A stretch of DNA of 18,079 bases, from positions 1 through 18,079 of the forward strand of contig DGOD01000264.1 of assembly GCA_002389265.1 (NCBI GenBank). Direction: 5' to 3'. Below the pieces are notes generated by a model. The model was given only the letters and a program-made list of their open reading frames with translations, was not told the origin of the DNA and did no database searches. How positions within the stretch are numbered: position 1 is the stretch's first letter; the number at the start of each line of letters is the position of its first letter. This document shows positions 12,961 to 18,079 of this stretch, piece by piece. The stretch comes from Gammaproteobacteria bacterium UBA4475 (GTDB lineage: Bacteria; Pseudomonadota; Gammaproteobacteria; Pseudomonadales; Azotimanducaceae). Position numbers and translations under genes: made by a program.

Positions 12961-15564
12961 TTGGGGAATTTTAAGAAAAAAGCACTTGCAGCTATCATGC
13001 TGCCGGCGCTGGCAATCAATGTGTTTGCTGCAGAGCAAGCGATGGAAGAAGTGGTTGTAACCGGTTCTTACATCAAGTCCAGCCCAACTGACGGCGCAAC
13101 ACCGATCGATGTCATCTCACGAGACAACATCGACGAGATGGGCGCAATGTCAATTTCAGACATCACTCGTAACCTGACCGTTAACAGCGGCTCAGAGAAC
13201 GTACCTGACTCATTTACTTCTGGCGCCACACAGGGCACCAGTAACGTCAACCTGCGTGGCCTGGGCCTGGGTTCTACCCTGATTCTGGTCAACGGTCGAC
13301 GTAACACATTGGCTGCGGCTACTGCCAACGATGGTTCAAGCTTCGTTGACACCAGCATGATTCCTGCTGCTGCACTGCAACGCGTTGAAGTTCTGAAAGA
13401 AGGCGCTGCTGCGATCTATGGTTCAGACGCAGTCGCCGGTGTAGTTAACTACATCACGCGTAAAGACTTCGAAGGCACCGAGATTGGTGCGACTTACCAG
13501 TCAACGACTTCTGACAGCCAAGAAGACTCGCAGCTGACTTTTTTGCATGGCTGGGCTAACGACACGACTAACATCGTTTTTGCCGCCGAGTATATGGACC
13601 GCACACCTTTGAGCAGCTCCAAGCGTCCTGAATTGACTGACCAAGCTAACTCAGGCCTGGGCAACTCATTCCTGCTATTTGGCGCCGCGACTGTGGCTGA
13701 TGGCCCCTACGCTGGCGATTACGCAGCATTCGAAAACGTCGCTGATGCGAATTGTGTTGCCAACGACGGCATCATCATTCCACAAGCCAGCGGCGAGCGT
13801 TGTGGTTTTGCCTACGGCCCACGTTTCAACGTGGTCAATGAAGAAACTCGCAAGCATGCTTACCTCAACCTGAAGCAGGACCTGGGCAACGACCTGGAAT
13901 TCAATGCTGAAGTCATGTGGGCCAATGTTGAAGTACTGGATAACCCACAATCACCGAGCTACCCAGCGCTGTCTTACCTATCTCCGTCACGCGCTATTGG
14001 CGCTGGTGTTGCCGGCAACCCTTTTGGGGTACCTGCACTCTGGTTAGGTCGCCCGCTGGGCTCCGCCTATGCATCACCCATAGCACCACGGGATAATGCT
14101 CACTTCCGCGTCTCTATGGAACTGGACGGTGAAATCGGCGACTACCACTTCAACACTGCGCTGACTAATAGCACTTATAAGGGCAAAGGCACGCAGCCTG
14201 ACACCAGCACCTCAAAGTTTGATGATGCTATTGCTGGCATCGGCGGACCAAATGGCGATGAGTCATGGGATCTGTTCGACCCGTCTAACAACAGTCAAGC
14301 ACTGATCGACTTTGTGTATGCTGAGCAGATTACCGAAACTGAAACCGACCTGACCACTTTCGACTTTGTTATCGATGGTGAAATTGGCGTGATCAACTTC
14401 GCTTCCGGCCTACAATACCGTCGGGACGCGCTGACCGTTAATCGCAACGATATCAGCCGAGTCGAGTTTGACGCTAGCGGCAACCTGACAAAGTTCGCTG
14501 ACCTGATGTTCCTGGGTGGTGGTGTCAATGTTGACCAGTCACGCTCAGCCTGGGCTGCATTCGCCGAAGGCCAATGGGAAGCCACTGACGCGCTGGAACT
14601 GCGTTTTGCTGGTCGTTATGAAGATCTCGGTGACGAGACAACTTTCGATCCAAAAATCTCAGCACGCTTTGAAGCTGCTGACACTCTGGTCATCCGCGCC
14701 TCAGCCAGCAGCTCATTCCGTCAAGCATCACTGCATCAATTGTATGCTAGCTCAGTGGGCTTACAGGGTATTCAAGACTACAACGTCGATGGAACTCCCA
14801 ATGCTGGTACAGTTTTCATTCGTATTGCGCAGAACGCTAACGAGAACCTGAAGCCTGAAGAATCCAACAACTTCAACGTTGGTGCTATCTGGGATCCTAC
14901 CGACAGTATTCACCTGAGCGTCGACTACTGGAAAGTGGATTACACCAACGTAATCACTATCGAAAGTGCCCAGGGTAAGGTCATCCAAGACCCAACTCAG
15001 TCAGACGTGAAACGCACCACTGGCGGCACTCTCATTGGCGTCACAACTAACTACTTTAATGCTGCTTCAGTAGACACCGATGGCTTAGACTTAGAAGCAG
15101 GCTATGCCTTCCCAGCGTCTGACCTCGGCGAGATGAGCCTGACGCTGGCAGCAACTCACATGTTGAGCTATGAGATTCCAGTCGCTGGAGACGTGGTTGG
15201 CCTGTTCAACCATGATAACTTTGCACGTTCATTGCCAGAAACTAAGGCTAACACCACTTTCCGTTGGTCTAATGGCGATCACAATGCGTCCATCGCGGCA
15301 CGTTACATCTCCTCTTACGAAACGACTCGTGCCGGTGCACCTGCTGGCTACAGCAACAACATCGACAGCATGGTGACCTGGGACCTGCAGTACAACTACG
15401 AGTTAGCTATTGCTGACGCCACTGCCCGCATCACGCTGGGCATGTTGAATGCAACAGACGAAGAGCCACCCCGTGTTTGGGATGCGGCTAACTTCAGCTA
15501 TGACCCACGTCAGCATGACGCCCGCGGTCGTATGGCTTACTTGAGCGTTAAATTGGGACTGTAA
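12961..15564 (+). CDS. TonB-dependent outer-membrane receptor
   Basis: An 867-residue outer-membrane receptor that takes up a ligand using TonB energy. A signal peptide is clear: KKK at 5-7, a hydrophobic core (LAAIMLPALAINVFA) and a likely cleavage at about residue 23. EEVVVTGSYIK (29-39) starts the plug and resembles a TonB box. The plug shows GATPIDVIS, NVNLRGLGLGSTLILVNGRR and RVEVLKEGAAAIYGSDAVAG, and the rest is a beta-barrel with alternating residues ending in LSVKLGL. The start is TTG at 12961, chosen because GGAGA lies 6 nt upstream and this gives the full signal peptide. The long iron-piracy or SusC features are absent. The barrel type resembles receptors of marine proteobacteria that import complex organic ligands. 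No ligand is indicated by its neighbours. Confidence 0.93.
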   Translation: MGNFKKKALAAIMLPALAINVFAAEQAMEEVVVTGSYIKSSPTDGATPIDVISRDNIDEMGAMSISDITRNLTVNSGSENVPDSFTSGATQGTSNVNLRGLGLGSTLILVNGRRNTLAAATANDGSSFVDTSMIPAAALQRVEVLKEGAAAIYGSDAVAGVVNYITRKDFEGTEIGATYQSTTSDSQEDSQLTFLHGWANDTTNIVFAAEYMDRTPLSSSKRPELTDQANSGLGNSFLLFGAATVADGPYAGDYAAFENVADANCVANDGIIIPQASGERCGFAYGPRFNVVNEETRKHAYLNLKQDLGNDLEFNAEVMWANVEVLDNPQSPSYPALSYLSPSRAIGAGVAGNPFGVPALWLGRPLGSAYASPIAPRDNAHFRVSMELDGEIGDYHFNTALTNSTYKGKGTQPDTSTSKFDDAIAGIGGPNGDESWDLFDPSNNSQALIDFVYAEQITETETDLTTFDFVIDGEIGVINFASGLQYRRDALTVNRNDISRVEFDASGNLTKFADLMFLGGGVNVDQSRSAWAAFAEGQWEATDALELRFAGRYEDLGDETTFDPKISARFEAADTLVIRASASSSFRQASLHQLYASSVGLQGIQDYNVDGTPNAGTVFIRIAQNANENLKPEESNNFNVGAIWDPTDSIHLSVDYWKVDYTNVITIESAQGKVIQDPTQSDVKRTTGGTLIGVTTNYFNAASVDTDGLDLEAGYAFPASDLGEMSLTLAATHMLSYEIPVAGDVVGLFNHDNFARSLPETKANTTFRWSNGDHNASIAARYISSYETTRAGAPAGYSNNIDSMVTWDLQYNYELAIADATARITLGMLNATDEEPPRVWDAANFSYDPRQHDARGRMAYLSVKLGL

Positions 15565-15583
15565 TTTTAGCCCAATAAGCACT

Positions 15584-15611
15584 TTTGCCGGTGTCAACTG
15601 ACACTGGCAAA
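15584..15611 (+). other. Hairpin just after the TonB receptor
   Basis: TTTGCC-G-GTGTC (15584-15595) pairs with GACAC-T-GGCAAA (15600-15611) around an AACT loop, 12 pairs with one G-T wobble. It comes 19 nt after the stop codon and just before the main terminator. With no T-run of its own it may protect the 3' end of the mRNA or add to termination. Confidence 0.55.
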
Positions 15612-15616
15612 GCGTC

Positions 15617-15654
15617 AAAAGGTAGCGTGAGGCAACTCACGCTACCTTTTTTTT
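15617..15654 (+). terminator. Strong intrinsic terminator of the TonB receptor
   Basis: AAAAGGTAGCGTGAG (15617-15631) pairs perfectly with CTCACGCTACCTTTT (15636-15650) around a GCAA loop and is followed by four more T. The 15-bp stem with an eight-T run is a textbook rho-independent terminator. Confidence 0.93.
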
Positions 15655-15689
15655 GGGGCTGCTAAAAACTCGGCAGCCAAAGACTTTTG

Positions 15690-15741
15690 ACTCAAGCGCA
15701 CAACTCATCCAACCGACTCAACCACCCGACTCAAACCAACT
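15690..15741 (+). repeat. 13-bp tandem repeat, four units, upstream of OmpA gene
   Basis: Units ACTCAAGCGCACA (15690), ACTCATCCAACCG (15703), ACTCAACCACCCG (15716) and ACTCAAACCAACT (15729) begin exactly 13 bp apart with a conserved ACTCA start. The array ends 53 bp upstream of the -35 element of the OmpA-family gene. It may be an activator or silencer landing area, or replication slippage. The core CGACTCAACCAC also resembles 21-31 at the window start. Confidence 0.65.
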
Positions 15742-15794
15742 TATTAACGTCGGAGATCAACCACCAAAAAAGTAATAAATACTGATATAGCTCC

Positions 15795-15822
15795 TTGATA
15801 TTTTCTAAGCTTAGCCTAATAT
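15795..15822 (+). promoter_or_regulatory. Sigma70-like promoter of the OmpA-family gene
   Basis: TTGATA (15795-15800) and TAATAT (15817-15822) are separated by 16 bp, each differing from consensus at one or two positions. The expected transcription start near 15829 would leave a leader of about 25 nt before the ATG at 15854. Confidence 0.65.
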
Positions 15823-15853
15823 CGCCGCCCTTATTCATCAGCAGGGTCAAGCC

Positions 15854-16993
15854 ATGCACACCTTACGAATCGCTCTAGCCACTGCGGTAACCAGCCTACT
15901 CGCTACCATCAGCCCACTGAGTTTCGCAATTGACGAAGTCAGCGGCGTTACCCTCAATCCGGGTGTCGGCATATCCCATTATGACGACGAGCGCAGCTTG
16001 AATAATGGCCCACATGGCTCACTCGGTATCGGCTATCGCTTCGATAATCCATGGGGCGTCGAATTCAATTATGCCCGGATCAACACGGATACAGATCCCG
16101 CCAAAATCGATGTTGATGTGGATCAATGGCGCATCGACGGGCTCTACCAATTACCGGTCAGTGGCGACCTGCGCCCCTTCGCTTCCTTTGGGCTGGGCAA
16201 GGCCAACTTCGACAGCGCTGGCATCAGCCGTAGCGACAAGCAATTGAACCTGGGCCTGGGTATGAAATACCTGCTTTCAGCGAATTCCGCCCTGCGGGCT
16301 GACATGAAAGTATTCCGCGCCTTTGATGACAAGGAAGTGGACAGCAGCTTTACCCTCGGTTACCAATATACCTTTGGCAGCGCTAAACGAGCCGCACCCG
16401 TGGCCACAATAGCATCCGTGCTAATGGATCCAGATAGCGACAATGATGGTGTCTTCGATGCTCTGGACCAGTGCCCCGCGACCCCCAGTGGCGTTGTGGT
16501 CGACAGCACTGGTTGTGCAGCCGACAGTGACCGCGACGGCGTCATTGATGCATTGGATGCTTGCTCAGATACACCGCCACCGGGACTCGTTGACAGCAGC
16601 GGTTGCTACCGCACGCTGGAGAAAGAAGTTCGCGTGGTTATCGATGTGGAGTTTGATTATAACTCTGCTAACTCGCGGCCCGAGCACAAGGAGCAGCTTC
16701 AGCAGGTTGCCGATTTTATGCAGCAATATCCAACAACTCGCGTGACCTTTGAGGGTCACACCGACAGCCGCGGCAGTGACAGCTATAACCTGCGGTTATC
16801 AGAACAGCGCGCCGCAACCATAGCGAAGCTGCTCACAGAAGCCTTCAATATCGACAGCGCTCGAATCTCGGCTATTGGGTTTGGTGAATCCAAACCCATC
16901 GCCGACAACGATAGTGACGTCGGTCGGCAGAAAAATCGACGTGTAGTCGCCGAGATCAAGGCCATGACTCAGGAAGTTTTACGACGGAACTAG
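15854..16993 (+). CDS. OmpA-family outer-membrane protein with calcium-binding repeats
   Basis: A 379-residue outer-membrane protein linking the membrane to peptidoglycan. Residues 1-25 are a signal peptide with likely cleavage after SFA. Residues 26-175 form an OmpA-type eight-stranded barrel that begins VTLNPGVGISHYDDER and ends LGYQYTFGS. Two thrombospondin type-3 like repeats follow, DPDSDNDGVFDALDQCP (192-208) and DSDRDGVIDALDAC (224-237), each rich in calcium-binding aspartates and paired cysteines. The OmpA_C domain (about 255-370) carries GHTDSRGSDSYNLRLSEQRA (301-320), in which D304 and R319 should contact peptidoglycan, and GFGESKPIADN. The ATG follows AGGG at 7-8 nt. The length and order are like OprF-type porins. 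It has its own promoter and is separate from the TonB receptor upstream because of the terminator between. Confidence 0.95.
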   Translation: MHTLRIALATAVTSLLATISPLSFAIDEVSGVTLNPGVGISHYDDERSLNNGPHGSLGIGYRFDNPWGVEFNYARINTDTDPAKIDVDVDQWRIDGLYQLPVSGDLRPFASFGLGKANFDSAGISRSDKQLNLGLGMKYLLSANSALRADMKVFRAFDDKEVDSSFTLGYQYTFGSAKRAAPVATIASVLMDPDSDNDGVFDALDQCPATPSGVVVDSTGCAADSDRDGVIDALDACSDTPPPGLVDSSGCYRTLEKEVRVVIDVEFDYNSANSRPEHKEQLQQVADFMQQYPTTRVTFEGHTDSRGSDSYNLRLSEQRAATIAKLLTEAFNIDSARISAIGFGESKPIADNDSDVGRQKNRRVVAEIKAMTQEVLRRN

Positions 16994-17031
16994 CTTTACC
17001 CTGGCCTCACATAAGGAGGCTGAGGTGACGA

Positions 17032-17059
17032 GACTTAAGTAACAAGACTTATACTTGAA
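17032..17059 (+). repeat. 14-bp direct repeat after OmpA gene
   Basis: GACTTAAGTAACAA (17032-17045) and GACTTATACTTGAA (17046-17059) lie back to back, sharing nine positions. They sit just before the terminator stem. Significance is unclear. Confidence 0.35.
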
Positions 17060-17089
17060 GAGATTGGGCGGCTAGCGCCCAGTCTCTTT
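17058..17089 (+). terminator. Intrinsic terminator of the OmpA-family gene
   Basis: AGAGATTGGGCG (17059-17070) pairs with CGCCCAGTCTCT (17076-17087) with one wobble around a GCTAG loop, flanked by A on the left and TTTC on the right. The T-run is short, so efficiency is uncertain. It sits between the converging OmpA and nitroreductase genes and could act in both directions. Confidence 0.7.
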
Positions 17090-17142
17090 CGGTTGCCTTG
17101 AGCAAGCCCCACCCTATGTGAGTTAGCGCCAGCGATCTCGGG

Positions 17143-17826
17143 TTACTCAAAGCCGGTGTAGGTCACAAAGTTCTGGTTGTCTTCACGGACCGATTTGACG
17201 TCGTTGGCAGCGAACTCAAAGTCAGGCCAACCCATCGCAATGCAAGTCATAATGGTCTGGTCATCTGGAATTTTAGCGTGCTCTCGCACTACCGAAGATT
17301 GCATAATGCCCTGACCATTGATCACAGAACCCAGACCGCGAGTCCACGCCGCCAATACCAGACCGTATACCGCAGCCCCTAAATCAAAGTGACAAATGGT
17401 GTCATGCTCCATGCTTTTCTCACAGGTCATAACAATCGATACCGGCGCATCAAACTGGCGGAAGCCGCGCATCACCCAGTCCTGACGTTTTTCCGTGTCT
17501 TCACGGGCAATACCCATCACTGCAAAGAGTTGCTTGGCAATATCAACCTGACGCTGGCGATAAGCACCTTCATAGCCATGATTCATTTTGATTTCTCGAT
17601 CGACATTGGCACCCGACAACATCTTCGCCGTATTACCTTCGCGGATTCGTTCTAGTGGCTCACCCGTGACAACATGGAAAAACCAGGGTTGCGTGTTCAT
17701 CGATGACGGCGCACCTTTGGCGACATTGATAATCTCAGCGATTAACTCCTTGGGAACAGCTTCCTTTTTGTAGCCACGAATACTACGTCGTTCTCTCACG
17801 AGCGTGTCGAGCGCATTGGCGTCCAT
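17143..17826 (-). CDS. Nitroreductase family FMN oxidoreductase
   Basis: A 227-residue flavin reductase of the nitroreductase fold. RERRSIRGYKKEAVP (11-25) and KGAPSSMNTQPWFFHVVTG (37-55) are the FMN-binding elements; SSMNTQPW is characteristic of nitrobenzoate-reductase-like members. The C-terminal half contains LGAAVYGLVLAAWTRGLGSV, the helix that forms the dimer and flavin pocket, and MTCIAMGWPDFEFAAND. Substrates could be nitroaromatics, quinones or enones; none is indicated. I chose the ATG at 17826, preceded by GAGAGG, over a GTG four codons upstream that lacks a ribosome-binding site. It is monocistronic here, with its promoter expected in the 17827-18000 gap. It faces the OmpA-family gene across a terminator. 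Confidence 0.92.
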   Translation of the reverse strand: MDANALDTLVRERRSIRGYKKEAVPKELIAEIINVAKGAPSSMNTQPWFFHVVTGEPLERIREGNTAKMLSGANVDREIKMNHGYEGAYRQRQVDIAKQLFAVMGIAREDTEKRQDWVMRGFRQFDAPVSIVMTCEKSMEHDTICHFDLGAAVYGLVLAAWTRGLGSVINGQGIMQSSVVREHAKIPDDQTIMTCIAMGWPDFEFAANDVKSVREDNQNFVTYTGFE

Positions 17827-18079
17827 AAAACCTCTCACCGGTTGAAATAAACTCAGAAACTATTGAAACCCTTGGTGCAAAGCAAGGGACATCATTCAGC
17901 CTAATGCCTGACACTAAGATTAAGCCATAATGTTTTCACGACACTACGCCGTAATGCTGAGCTAACGTGGCGCCAGCATAGCAACGGACCCGACATCGCA
18001 GGCAAAAGGCCTGCTGCGTGTTGATTATGTTTTGGGGGATGGTGGTGCTATCGGGGGGTGATGTTGTGATGTTGTGATG
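17827..18079. other. Intergenic region at right edge
   Basis: No gene is seen in this stretch. GCAGGC (17998-18003) and GCCTGC (18009-18014) form a short hairpin with loop AAAAG, not followed by a T-run. It should hold the nitroreductase promoter on the minus strand and perhaps the leader of a gene beyond the window on the plus strand. Confidence 0.4.
18059..18079 (+). repeat. 8-bp tandem repeat at window edge
   Basis: TGATGTTG begins at 18059 and again at 18067, and TGATG follows at 18075, cut by the window end. The stretch is preceded by G-runs at 18034-18038 and 18053-18058. It resembles the GATG-bearing repeats of other leaders in this window. Confidence 0.6.

Noticed and set aside
18034..18058. 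G-quadruplex-like G-runs
   Set aside because: The runs are G5, GG, GG and G6, so at best a two-layer structure is possible; the evidence is too weak for a feature.

Overview
The window looks like chromosomal DNA of a Gram-negative proteobacterium, most likely a gammaproteobacterium with a lipid- and acyl-CoA-based heterotrophic lifestyle. The basis is two outer-membrane protein genes (a TonB-dependent receptor and an OmpA-type porin with calcium-binding repeats), Hsp33, a YlqF-type GTPase and a set of acyl-CoA enzymes. No rRNA, tRNA, CRISPR array, insertion sequence or phage gene was found. Species cannot be named from the sequence alone.

Layout. (1) 1-2748, plus strand: an alkaline-phosphatase-superfamily hydrolase closest to phosphonate monoester hydrolases, then a TfdA/TauD-type 2-oxoglutarate dioxygenase. 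(2) 2741-6192, minus strand, transcribed in the order hslO (Hsp33), AMP-dependent acyl-CoA ligase, a 27-codon cysteine-rich small ORF, and a CmcJ/NvfI-type oxygenase. The oxygenase converges on the dioxygenase with an 8-bp overlap of coding ends. (3) 6386-8728, plus strand: two adjacent acyl-CoA dehydrogenase genes that look like the two subunits of a heteromeric enzyme, closed by a clear terminator. (4) 8854-10470, minus strand: a PaaG-like enoyl-CoA hydratase/isomerase and a nitroreductase. (5) 10717-12502, plus strand: a coupled pair for RNA and ribosome functions, a CvfB-type S1 protein and YlqF. (6) 12961-16993, plus strand: a TonB-dependent receptor behind a 458-bp leader, then an OmpA-family protein with a good sigma70-like promoter. 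(7) 17143-17826, minus strand: a second nitroreductase.

How the parts may fit together. The ligase, the acyl-CoA dehydrogenase pair and the hydratase/isomerase are the ingredients of a beta-oxidation-like route for an unusual carboxylic acid, and the TonB receptor could import a substrate. This link is inference. hslO, cvfB and ylqF are housekeeping genes interspersed with accessory metabolism.

The most unusual signals are small. A cysteine-rich 27-codon ORF overlaps the stop codon of the acyl-CoA ligase in a TGATG arrangement and ends 15 nt before the CmcJ-type oxygenase gene. It is built partly on a 12-bp tandem repeat. A related 12-bp repeat lies in the leader of the first nitroreductase, and other degenerate 8-14 bp tandem repeats occur in several intergenic leaders, including a 13-bp array upstream of the OmpA-family gene.
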